Assembly (NCBI RefSeq): GCF_015686655.1
Contig: NZ_JADPMP010000002.1
Span: forward strand, 248,001 to 312,000
Direction of reading: 5' to 3'
From: Pontibacter sp. FD36
Lineage (GTDB): Bacteria > Bacteroidota > Bacteroidia > Cytophagales > Hymenobacteraceae
Length of the DNA: 64,000 bases
Both the position numbers and the translations under genes were made by a program. Positions 1 through 7,224 of this stretch are shown here, in pieces. The notes under the pieces are model-generated. The model made no database searches. It was not told the origin of the DNA and was given only the letters and a program-made list of their open reading frames with translations. Position 1 is the stretch's first letter, and every line of letters starts with the position of its first letter.

Positions 1-94
1 GCACCTGCTCAACTCCATTATGCTGGGCATGGCTACCTACGATGCCAACCTGCTAGCCATACAGCCCGCAAAATCTGAACCTATCGACGAATAA
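1..94 (+). CDS. C-terminal end of an unidentified protein (partial)
   Basis: An open frame enters from the left edge and ends at the TAA at 92-94, giving the last 30 residues (HLLNSIMLGMATYDANLLAI then a polar tail). It stops three bases before the start of the RimK-like ligase gene, so it is probably the upstream member of the same operon. Too little is visible to name a family. The real gene begins outside the window. Confidence 0.6.
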   Translation, partial: HLLNSIMLGMATYDANLLAIQPAKSEPIDE

Positions 95-97
95 ATC

Positions 98-1576
98 ATG
101 CGAAAAATAGTAGTTGTGGACTATCCCAAAGACTGGGATGTGGCGATTGAAGACGTGGAAGTAGTGGATGTGCAAACCTACCTGACTGATACTACCTATA
201 CTGATATAAAAAATGCCCGTATTTTTAACCTGTGCCGCTCTTACAGATACCAGAGCGCGGGTTACTACGTATCGCTTCTGGCTGAAGCCAGGGGGCATAA
301 ACCCATACCGAGCGTAGCCACCATGCAGGACCTCAAGAGCCCGACCATTGTGCGGGCCATTACCGTGGAGCTGAATGAACTAATCCAGAAGACGCTGGGA
401 AGTCTGCGGTCCAAGTCCTTTACCTTGAGCATTTACTTCGGGCAGAACGTGGCCAAGAAATACGAAAAGCTCTGTAAGCATTTGCATGACCTGTTTCAGG
501 CGCCCTTGCTGCGTGCACAGTTTGTGTACAAAGACGAATGGGTGCTGCAGAGTATTTCGGCTATACCTATCAACGACGTGCCGGAGCACCATTTGCGCTA
601 CCTGCTCCGTTTTGCCAAATCGTACTTTGCCCGCCACCGCTTTTCAGGCGCCAAAATCGGCCGCAACAAAATCTATGACCTGGCCATCCTGGTTGACCCG
701 GACGAAAAAGAGCCTCCATCAAACAAAAAAGCGTTGCAGCACTTTGTAGAGGCCGGTGAAGGAATGGGCTTCTATGTGGAGATGATCACCAAGGATGATT
801 ACCGCCGTCTGCCAGAGTTTGATGCCCTGTTCATCCGCGAAACGACTTCTGTTAATCACCATACTTACAAGTTCGCCCGTAAAGCCTACGCTGACGGTTT
901 GGTAGTGATCGACGACCCGATTTCGATCCTGCGCTGTACTAACAAGGTATACCTGGCGGAGTTGCTCACTAAAGCCAAAGTACCGATACCGAAGACCATG
1001 ATCATCCACAAAGACAACCGCGAACTTGTAGAGCAGGAACTGGGTATACCCTGTGTGCTGAAGAAGCCGGACAGCTCTTTTTCGCAGGGTGTCGTAAAGG
1101 CCAAAGACAGTGCAGGTCTGCAGCGCGAGCTGGATGAAATGCTCGTCGACTCAGAGCTGATCATCGGGCAGGAGTTCACACCGACCGACTTTGACTGGCG
1201 TATCGGGATCATGGACAAGCAGCCACTTTACGCCTGCAAGTACTACATGGCCAAGGGACATTGGCAGATATACAACTGGAACGGCAAGAAGAAAAACGAC
1301 ACAGAGGGTGATCACGAGACGGTGCCTTTTGAAGAGGTGCCGTTTGTGGTGCTGCACACAGCCATAAAGGCGGCAAACCTGATCGGCAACGGGCTGTATG
1401 GGGTGGATATAAAGGAGATAGACGGCAAGGCCTATGTGATAGAAGTAAACGACAACCCAAGCATTGACGCGGGCTGTGAGGACCAGATCTTAAAAAAAGA
1501 ACTTTATACCGCTATCCTTAAATCCATAAAGAAACGCATAGATGACAACAAGAACGTTAGAACAGATGAGTACTAA
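98..1576 (+). CDS. RimK family ATP-grasp ligase with RLAN N-terminal domain
   Basis: This 492-residue protein should ligate an amino acid (glutamate in characterised RimK relatives) to a carboxylate acceptor using ATP, in the cytoplasm. The N-terminal 180 residues resemble the RimK-like ATP-grasp N-terminal domain (NLCRSYRYQSAGYY near 44-57). The ATP-grasp fold occupies about 275-470: KKPDSSFSQGV (322-332) is the nucleotide-binding loop, with YGVDIKE (434-440) and VIEVNDNPSID (447-457) carrying the metal ligands. The start lies three bases after the previous stop, and the end overlaps the GCS2 gene. The neighbours suggest synthesis or turnover of a glutamate- or formylglutamate-like conjugate. 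The acceptor is unknown. Confidence 0.88.
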   Translation: MRKIVVVDYPKDWDVAIEDVEVVDVQTYLTDTTYTDIKNARIFNLCRSYRYQSAGYYVSLLAEARGHKPIPSVATMQDLKSPTIVRAITVELNELIQKTLGSLRSKSFTLSIYFGQNVAKKYEKLCKHLHDLFQAPLLRAQFVYKDEWVLQSISAIPINDVPEHHLRYLLRFAKSYFARHRFSGAKIGRNKIYDLAILVDPDEKEPPSNKKALQHFVEAGEGMGFYVEMITKDDYRRLPEFDALFIRETTSVNHHTYKFARKAYADGLVVIDDPISILRCTNKVYLAELLTKAKVPIPKTMIIHKDNRELVEQELGIPCVLKKPDSSFSQGVVKAKDSAGLQRELDEMLVDSELIIGQEFTPTDFDWRIGIMDKQPLYACKYYMAKGHWQIYNWNGKKKNDTEGDHETVPFEEVPFVVLHTAIKAANLIGNGLYGVDIKEIDGKAYVIEVNDNPSIDAGCEDQILKKELYTAILKSIKKRIDDNKNVRTDEY

Positions 1577-2822
1577 AACCGCGACGCTGCACCTGTTTGA
1601 AGGCTATGGCGTGGAAATGGAATACATGATCGTAGACCGGGACACGCTGCAGGTACGCCCTATCACGGATCAACTGATCTATGATGAGATGGGTGCCTAC
1701 GTGTCGGATGTAGAGTTCGGTAAAATGGCCTGGTCCAATGAACTGGTTTTGCATGTAGTGGAGCTCAAGACGCAGACCCCTGCCCATACCTTGATCGGCC
1801 TGGAAAATGACTTTCAGGAGCATGTGAAAAAGATAAATCAGATGCTGGAAAAGCATAATGCTATGCTGCTACCGACGGGAGCGCACCCCCTGATGGATCC
1901 TTTCAAAGAAACCAAACTGTGGCCGCACGAACATAATGCCGTGTACGAAGCCTATAACCGTATTTTTGACTGTCGCGGGCATGGATGGGCTAACCTGCAG
2001 AGTACCCACCTGAACCTGCCTTTTGGCAACGACGAAGAATTTGGAAAGCTGCATGCTGCCATCCGTATGGTATTGCCGCTTATACCTGCGCTTGCAGCTT
2101 CATCTCCAGTGCTGGACGGTAAGGTATCCGGTATGCTGGACACCCGCCTGGAGGTATACCGTCACAACCAGGATAAGATTCCAGCCATTGCCGGCAAGGT
2201 GGTGCCCGAGGCTGTGTTTACGCAAAAGGACTACCAGGAGCAGATCCTGAACCGCATGTATAAAGCGGTGGCACCTTACGATCCGGAGGGTGTGCTGCAG
2301 GAGGAATTCCTGAACTCACGCGGTGCCATCGCCCGCTTTGACCGCAACGCCATTGAAATCCGCATCATTGATATACAGGAGAGCCCGGTGGCTGACCTGG
2401 CCGTGTTGCAAGCTGTCGTAGCGGCCATACAGGCGCTGGTAGGGGAGCGCTGGGTAGGTGTAGACAAACTAAAGCAATGGAACGAAACCCGACTGTCTGA
2501 ACTTTTCCTGCAAGTAGTGCGCAGCGGACAGGAAACCGTGATCAATGACCGCGATTTCATCGACTGCTTTGGCTTTGATTGTGAAGATAATTGTACCGTG
2601 GGTGAGCTTTGGAAGCACATCGTGGCCGAAACGCTCAATCTGGAAGAACAACCCCATGTAGCCCACGCCCTGAATGTAATCCTGTCACGCGGCTGCCTTT
2701 CCAAGCGTATTGTCGAAGCCTTGGGGGAAAATCCTGGCGAGGAGGACATTCATCGCGTATACCTGAGCCTTGCCCGCTGCCTGGGACAGGGCGGTGTATT
2801 TATACCTGATAAGCCATGCTGA
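1566..2822 (+). CDS. Carboxylate-amine ligase, glutamate-cysteine ligase GCS2 family
   Basis: A 418-residue member of the GCS2 superfamily, which activates a glutamate-type carboxylate with ATP and joins it to an amine. Visible family signs are GYGVEMEYMIVD near the N-terminus, the metal-binding acidic strand, and HGWANLQSTHLNLPF in the middle. I chose the ATG at 1566, which overlaps the ligase stop by 11 bases. An in-frame ATG at 1542 would add eight residues. The product overlaps the next gene by seven bases, so the three genes are almost certainly translated together. The substrate cannot be read from sequence, and true glutathione synthesis is not implied. Confidence 0.85.
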   Translation: MSTKTATLHLFEGYGVEMEYMIVDRDTLQVRPITDQLIYDEMGAYVSDVEFGKMAWSNELVLHVVELKTQTPAHTLIGLENDFQEHVKKINQMLEKHNAMLLPTGAHPLMDPFKETKLWPHEHNAVYEAYNRIFDCRGHGWANLQSTHLNLPFGNDEEFGKLHAAIRMVLPLIPALAASSPVLDGKVSGMLDTRLEVYRHNQDKIPAIAGKVVPEAVFTQKDYQEQILNRMYKAVAPYDPEGVLQEEFLNSRGAIARFDRNAIEIRIIDIQESPVADLAVLQAVVAAIQALVGERWVGVDKLKQWNETRLSELFLQVVRSGQETVINDRDFIDCFGFDCEDNCTVGELWKHIVAETLNLEEQPHVAHALNVILSRGCLSKRIVEALGENPGEEDIHRVYLSLARCLGQGGVFIPDKPC

Positions 2823-3541
2823 GACTATTACTCACTTGCGAACACGGAGGAAACCTGATCCCATCTGCCTATGCACCACTCTTTCAAGGTCAGGAGGAAG
2901 TGCTGAAAACGCACCAGGGCTACGACATTGGAGCATTGGAGCTATATCAGACCATGAAACCAATAGCTGATGTGGGATTCTACTCTGAAACAAGCAGGCT
3001 GCTGGTAGAACTGAACCGTTCGCTTCACCATGCCAGGCTCTTCTCTGAATTTACGCAGGTGTTGCCGCCCGCTGAGAAGGAGCGCCTTCTTGAAAAACAC
3101 TACAAGCCTTATCGGGAACAGGTGGAGCAAATGGTTTCTGATTTTGTGTCAGCGGGACGTCGCATGCTGCATGTGGCGGTCCATACCTTCACGCCGGTGC
3201 TGGATGGGGAGGAGCGGCAGGCTGACATCGGCTTACTCTATGATCCCAAGCGTAAGCACGAGCAGGCCTATAGCAAGGAGTGGAAAGCCGCTCTGAACAA
3301 AGCCGACAAAGAACTGCTGGTCCGTTTCAATTACCCATACCTGGGCATATCCGATGGCTTCCCGACATACCTGCGGCGCAAGTTCACAGCAGATGAATAT
3401 GTGGGCATTGAGCTTGAAGTTAACCAGAAATTCCCGCAGCAAGGGGGTGTCCGCTGGCAGGAAATACAGGCTTTATTGGCCACCACATTGCAGGAAGTAG
3501 TGCTCCGAAATAGGGCCCTGCTATCTGAGAATGCTATTTAG
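2816..3541 (+). CDS. N-formylglutamate amidohydrolase family protein
   Basis: This 241-residue protein belongs to the N-formylglutamate deformylase (HutG-type) family, zinc-dependent hydrolases that remove formyl from N-formyl-glutamate. The family pattern is clear: LTCEHGGNLIP at 6-16, the tract VELNRSLHH, then HVAVHTFTP and a C-terminal IELEVNQKF. It overlaps the GCS2 gene by seven bases and closes the operon. No histidine-degradation genes are near, so a role with the two ligases, trimming or recycling a glutamyl conjugate, is more likely than histidine catabolism. That role is an inference. Confidence 0.85.
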   Translation: MLRLLLTCEHGGNLIPSAYAPLFQGQEEVLKTHQGYDIGALELYQTMKPIADVGFYSETSRLLVELNRSLHHARLFSEFTQVLPPAEKERLLEKHYKPYREQVEQMVSDFVSAGRRMLHVAVHTFTPVLDGEERQADIGLLYDPKRKHEQAYSKEWKAALNKADKELLVRFNYPYLGISDGFPTYLRRKFTADEYVGIELEVNQKFPQQGGVRWQEIQALLATTLQEVVLRNRALLSENAI

Positions 3542-3683
3542 AGAACAAAATAAGCTGTAATACAGTACTGTATGTTATATATGAAGAGTTTTGCATATAA
3601 CCATAGCACTATCTCTTTCTGTAGTTTACACCCTTTACCAGGGATCAATCTTTTTATTTTTAATACTTTAAAAACCTAAAACT

Positions 3684-4292
3684 ATGAAGATCAAAAGTTT
3701 ACTTAATCTGGTATTTGTTCTGGTAGCGGCGCAACTAATGTTTGCCTGTAGCTCAGCCAAGTACTACGAGTTTGCCGGCCACAAGCAGGCCCCTTATCAT
3801 GACATGAAGAAGCCTGCGCCACAGCAGGAGGTAGCCCCTGAAATATCGCTGAGCGAAGTAGCCATGGCTGCAGCCGAAGAAAAGGCCACTGAGAAAGCTG
3901 ACGAGGAACCTGTACTGGAGGCTAGTGTTGCTGCTATACCTGCCGCTCCTGTTGCACCAACTCCTAAGGTAGCTCCGATTGCCCCTGCTTCTGCAGAAGA
4001 ACTGACGGTGACTGAGGCTGAAGCGCTGGCGATGGCGAAAGAGCGTTTGGCCAACATGACCAAGGCGGAGAAGAAAGAGTTTAAGAAAGAGGTGCGCGAA
4101 GCCCTGAAGCAGGACCGCAGTGGTGGCGGTGTGAGCATCATCAAGATTATTCTTGCAGTACTGCTTCCGCCATTGGCCGTTTTCCTGCACGTAGGTCTGG
4201 GCACACAGTTCTGGATCAGCCTTATCCTGACGCTTCTCTTCTGGATTCCGGGTGTGATCTACGCACTGCTCGTCGTGACAGATACCATCTAA
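3684..4292 (+). CDS. Lipoprotein with C-terminal Pmp3/YqaE membrane domain
   Basis: The 202-residue product starts with a lipoprotein signal peptide (lipobox LMFAC, acylated Cys22). A proline/alanine/glutamate-rich linker runs from about 45 to 115, followed by a basic stretch (KAEKKEFKKEVREALKQDR). It ends in a two-helix hydrophobic domain (ILAVLLPPLAVFLHVGLG then FWISLILTLLFWIPGVIYAL) typical of Pmp3/YqaE stress proteins. YqaE proteins are usually only about 55 residues, so this is an extended version that could tie the outer membrane to the inner membrane. It is followed by a strong terminator. The function in this family is loosely linked to ion or osmotic stress. Confidence 0.85.
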   Translation: MKIKSLLNLVFVLVAAQLMFACSSAKYYEFAGHKQAPYHDMKKPAPQQEVAPEISLSEVAMAAAEEKATEKADEEPVLEASVAAIPAAPVAPTPKVAPIAPASAEELTVTEAEALAMAKERLANMTKAEKKEFKKEVREALKQDRSGGGVSIIKIILAVLLPPLAVFLHVGLGTQFWISLILTLLFWIPGVIYALLVVTDTI

Positions 4293-4315
4293 ACTTACCG
4301 AATTCATTATTGATC

Positions 4316-4345
4316 AAAAGCACTGCCTCCCGGGGCAGTGCTTTT
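4316..4345 (+). terminator. Rho-independent terminator after the Pmp3 lipoprotein gene
   Basis: A 12-bp perfect stem (AAAAGCACTGCC paired with GGCAGTGCTTTT) with a six-base loop runs into a T-rich tract, 24 bases after the stop codon. Confidence 0.85.
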
Positions 4346-4419
4346 TGTTTTATACCTGCTTAACCCCCGGTGCACGTTTGCGTTTTATACCTGTAGCTGA
4401 CCTTTATACCTTTACAGGC

Positions 4420-4494
4420 ATGGAATACAAGGACTACTCCTGTTTTACAATATATAATGCTGATAATGATTTACTTAATCAATTGGTGTTATAG
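4420..4494 (+). pseudogene. Orphaned 5' end of the native dnaJ/cbpA-like gene
   Basis: ATG GAA TAC AAG GAC TAC at 4420-4437 encodes MEYKDY, the usual opening of Bacteroidetes CbpA-like J proteins ([11 protein letters not shown]). The frame then diverges (SCFTIYNADN...) and stops at 4492-4494. The rest of the gene resumes at 21073 as [10 protein letters not shown]. The element has therefore cut the gene within its sixth codon and left the native start, and presumably the native promoter, stranded here. A short nonsense peptide could still be made. Confidence 0.85.
4426..4436 (+). repeat. attL core
   Basis: TACAAGGACTA, identical to 21073-21083. The bases outside the core differ between the two ends, as expected for attL and attR made from attB and attP. 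Joining 4420-4436 to 21084 onwards restores an uninterrupted [11 protein letters not shown] frame. Confidence 0.82.
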
Positions 4495-4516
4495 ATGTAC
4501 AACTAAAATGTACAAC
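4443..4516. repeat. Left-end recombinase or regulator binding-site candidates
   Basis: Just inside attL are TTTTACAAT (4443-4451) and two copies of ATGTACAAC (4495-4503 and 4508-4516, 13 bases apart). The same words occur just inside the right end: ATGTACAAC or ATGTACAAG at 20927, 20940 and 20979, and the inverted word ATTGTAAAA at 20991. Placement at both ends suggests arm-type integrase sites, or operators for the element's DNA-binding protein. Confidence 0.55.
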
Positions 4517-4634
4517 TCAATCAAAATTCCATTTATAAAACAGAAATTCTTTTACAAAATTGATACTATTGTAATATTGTAGCTGATTTGAGAGTAGAAA
4601 ACATTTAAAAATCTTATAACAAGATGTAGTATAA

Positions 4635-4691
4635 AAGATTGACCAAGGAAGGTGAATAATTTTTATGATTATTACCTTCTTGGTCAATCTT
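4635..4691. repeat. Long imperfect inverted repeat downstream of the polymerase-like gene
   Basis: The left arm at 4635-4659 (AAGATTGACCAAGGAAGGTG...) pairs with the right arm at 4669-4691 (TTATTACCTTCTTGGTCAAT...) with only two single-base bulges and a loop of about nine bases. It lies 60 bases beyond the stop of the minus-strand polymerase gene and could terminate that transcript, but the stem is longer than most terminators and no clear U-run follows. An origin or processing structure is possible. Confidence 0.6.
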
Positions 4692-4750
4692 GCTAAAAAG
4701 GGTAGGAAAAGGTAAAGAACCTTACTTTAGCAGATGTTATTGCGGTAGGT

Positions 4751-6133
4751 TTAACAACTTACTGATAATTTTAAACTGATGTTAAGTCTCTGAAACTCTG
4801 CCATCATCACGGCTTTTATACCAGCGCAATCACTATCACAGCAGATAATGCTATCGTGAATTGTCGAAAAGTCTCGATAGCCAGCGTTCCATACAGCAGG
4901 TACTATAACAGTGTAGAATATCTGGCTTTCCAGTCGCTGCGCCAGCATACAGTTGTTAGCATAGTCTTTCTTGCTACTAACGTTTTCTGCCCACATACCC
5001 ATCTTCATTTCTCGAAACATCTTGTACATACCATTGTATTCCTCTTTCAGAAACTGGTATGCAAGCTTCTTGTGTTCGCTTTTCAATTTCCCTAATTCGT
5101 AAGGCAGATAGTTTCCAAAGAACCCCGTATAAGCCACTGGTTTTGCTTGGTCACGAGTGATTTGGATACCCTTAGCTGAGAAGTATTCTATAATTGTCTC
5201 ATAAATAGTACCATCTGCGCATTCTTTCTGAAAATTTAATACATCAAGATGGTTCTGGTATTTCGAAACGATAGGTGCTGCCTCTACCAGTTCTGGTGTA
5301 AATTGCTGTAGTATGGCTGGCGTAGCTATACTCATAAAGACTGGCTGTGAGTTCACGATATCCACGCATTTAAGCTTCTCCCCAATTCGGTTGTCGAAGT
5401 AGAGAAATTTGCGAATCTTCTTAGGCATGTTCGTGATTTTGGTATGTACACGTTTGCCAAAAAGGTCAATGTTGGCTTGGTCTAACGCACTGTTGTTAAA
5501 TATTTCTACTACATCCGAAGCACTTAGCTTTAGCTTAAATCTTCTGTTACTGCTGTTTACCTTATCCAGATGCTTCTGCACTGCTTTACGACATGCATCT
5601 GTGTCATGTAGCATAATGCGGTAGCTGGAACGAATCATTTCCTCTCGCCACACATCTTGGTTAGACTTCTTATACCTAAGCCTATTGAAATTGGCAATCA
5701 TGTTCTGAATAACTCTCTGGTTGGATATCTTGACCTGTTTAAACATCTTATCGCCTTTGAGCATCCATTTAGGCAGCGCATACTTCTTAGTATGATTACC
5801 TATTCCGCTTTTGTTATACTTCCATTTTTCATCAGATTCCAGATAGTTAGCAGCTACAAGACTTTTGATTATCTCATGGTAGTCTTCACCCAATAAGGTT
5901 CTTCGCTCACTTCTGTTGATGAACACCCATTTGCCTTTACTTTTGCTTCTGCCATCATCAAAAACGATATTATTGATTAGCTTCTTTACTATCAAAGTAT
6001 AGAAGTTCAACACTTTGTGTGTGATGATTTCTGCTCCTGGTCTACCAGTAAGCACTGCATTTAGCCTATTGATTTCAAGGTTTGCTGGAACGAAATGATA
6101 CTTATGATTCTGATTATTTGTATTAGAAGACAT
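4751..6133 (-). CDS. Small A-family/T7-type polymerase-like protein
   Basis: This 460-residue protein carries the three palm/fingers motifs of A-family DNA polymerases and T7-type RNA polymerases, in order and spacing. Motif A is VDIVNSQPVF with Asp258. Motif B has Arg327, Lys331, Tyr335, Phe339 and Gly340, the same 0-4-8-12-13 spacing as R-K-F-Y-G in E. coli Pol I. Motif C is IHDS with His426-Asp427, the T7-type form. LAQRLESQIF (398-407) lies between B and C. The first 250 residues are basic and unlike a known exonuclease or primase. It is roughly half the length of Pol I or T7 RNA polymerase. Its start overlaps the ribbon-helix-helix gene by 11 bases, implying coupling. It is probably the element's replication protein, but whether it makes DNA, RNA or primers is unknown. 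A conventional plasmid initiator is not recognisable here. Confidence 0.6.
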   Translation of the reverse strand: MSSNTNNQNHKYHFVPANLEINRLNAVLTGRPGAEIITHKVLNFYTLIVKKLINNIVFDDGRSKSKGKWVFINRSERRTLLGEDYHEIIKSLVAANYLESDEKWKYNKSGIGNHTKKYALPKWMLKGDKMFKQVKISNQRVIQNMIANFNRLRYKKSNQDVWREEMIRSSYRIMLHDTDACRKAVQKHLDKVNSSNRRFKLKLSASDVVEIFNNSALDQANIDLFGKRVHTKITNMPKKIRKFLYFDNRIGEKLKCVDIVNSQPVFMSIATPAILQQFTPELVEAAPIVSKYQNHLDVLNFQKECADGTIYETIIEYFSAKGIQITRDQAKPVAYTGFFGNYLPYELGKLKSEHKKLAYQFLKEEYNGMYKMFREMKMGMWAENVSSKKDYANNCMLAQRLESQIFYTVIVPAVWNAGYRDFSTIHDSIICCDSDCAGIKAVMMAEFQRLNISLKLSVSC

Positions 6134-6311
6134 TGACCATTGACCTTATTTTTTGGTGGTCAAAGCCATCTAAAAGCATGTTAATCAGGTAATCTGTTGA
6201 AATATTTAATCTGGTGTTTTTGCTGATTTCCTTTCTTAGCCTATTTAATTTTTCTCTTGTAGCAGTATTTACTCTAACAACTGTTACTTCATTTTCTTTT
6301 ATCTCTTTCAC
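6123..6311 (-). CDS. Ribbon-helix-helix-like small DNA-binding protein
   Basis: The 62-residue product has a basic N-terminal strand (EVTVVRVNTATREKLNRLRK) followed by two predicted helices (ISTDYLINMLLDGF), the outline of an Arc/CopG ribbon-helix-helix repressor. It precedes and overlaps the polymerase-like gene by 11 bases. Small proteins of this type often repress their own promoter and set copy number of the linked replication gene, and the inverted repeat at 6402-6432 would be a natural operator. The fold assignment is by pattern only. A second small protein with a similar opening (VTVKVS) is encoded at 14018. Confidence 0.6.
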   Translation of the reverse strand: MKEIKENEVTVVRVNTATREKLNRLRKEISKNTRLNISTDYLINMLLDGFDHQKIRSMVNVF

Positions 6312-6401
6312 TTGTTAATATTATATTTTTTATTATATATAATATTATACACGCTACATCGGATAAGTTTAATTATAAAATGAATTAAATTTAAGATAAG
6401 T

Positions 6402-6432
6402 GTCATTCCTCATTTTTGGGATGAGGAATGAC
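6402..6432. repeat. Perfect 12-bp inverted repeat in the candidate origin/operator region
   Basis: GTCATTCCTCAT and ATGAGGAATGAC flank a seven-base loop, 90 bases upstream of the ribbon-helix-helix gene. No U-run follows in either direction, so an operator or origin hairpin fits better than a terminator. Confidence 0.6.
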
Positions 6433-6494
6433 TATTGAAGTAGTTGAGATACATAAAGATTTAGAATGATTGAAATTTCTTTGTTTAGAAAAAA

Positions 6495-6568
6495 TTAGGT
6501 ATGATGTTGTAAGATATTATACCAATATTTAGGTATGATAAGTGGTAATATGTAATAGGGTAATATGT
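6495..6568 (+). repeat. Short direct repeats, iteron-like
   Basis: TTAGGTATGAT occurs at 6495-6505 and 6529-6539 (34 bases apart), and GGTAATATGT at 6544-6553 and 6559-6568 (15 bases apart). They lie in the gene-free, very AT-rich stretch 6312-6742 between the divergent polymerase operon and the gene at 6743. The stretch holds no other coding signal that I can see. Together with the hairpin it is a candidate replication origin. Confidence 0.45.
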
Positions 6569-6742
6569 CCGTTTTTTTAACTATTAATCTTATAATTAAT
6601 GATAGTATAGTATATCATTAACTTGTATAAAATTGGCTCTGCATTTCGACTGTTTCCTCTGCGTTTTAACAACATCAAATATTTTATCACTAAAACTTAA
6701 ACATTTTCTTTTTCCTGTGTATAAAAAGAAAACAATCATTAC

Positions 6743-7054
6743 ATGAAGAAAAAGAATACGCAGAGTCAGTCTACTGATAGAGTTTTTACATCCTCTGAAG
6801 CAATAATAAAATCAGTCTTATCACATAGTGAATTGCAGGAATTTGCTTCTACTTTCATCAATTACGAAGGCTACAAGGGCTTAAACCACACTTTAATGGT
6901 AAGTGCATTAGTTACAGCTACTATAAATGACACGTCAGAATCATCGTTGTCTGTTAATAATGTGTCTATCAAAGAACTTGCAGAAGAGTTTTATATTTGG
7001 CTACTGCCGCACGTGAGAAAGATTAGGATTAATGAATTGAAAAAGGATATTTAG
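6743..7054 (+). CDS. Hypothetical protein on the element
   Basis: A 103-residue protein of unknown family. It starts with a polar, lysine-rich segment (MKKKNTQSQSTDR). A helical middle part follows, then a short basic end (HVRKIRINELKKDI). No signal peptide or catalytic motif is visible. It is transcribed divergently from the polymerase operon across the candidate origin region and precedes the TcmP gene by 170 bases. A replication accessory role is possible by position only. Confidence 0.55.
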   Translation: MKKKNTQSQSTDRVFTSSEAIIKSVLSHSELQEFASTFINYEGYKGLNHTLMVSALVTATINDTSESSLSVNNVSIKELAEEFYIWLLPHVRKIRINELKKDI

Positions 7055-7224
7055 TGATTAGCTATCAAGCATCATAAGAGAATGTCTAAAGAGCAGAAGA
7101 GCCATTAGTTATTGAAAATTTTCAAACCTGTGAAGCCATTAATAGATAAACTAAGATATTTATAGCTATATTTATAATTATTCTTTATCTGTGAATAGGG
7201 TTTGAAAAGGCTAACATATCAATT

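Noticed and set aside
4751..6133. Rep_3-type plasmid initiator or a reverse transcriptase
   Set aside because: No initiator winged-helix pattern and no YxDD motif; the motif set matches A-family/T7-type polymerases better.
6495..6568. CRISPR-like array
   Set aside because: Only two copies of each short word, with unequal spacing and no cas genes nearby.
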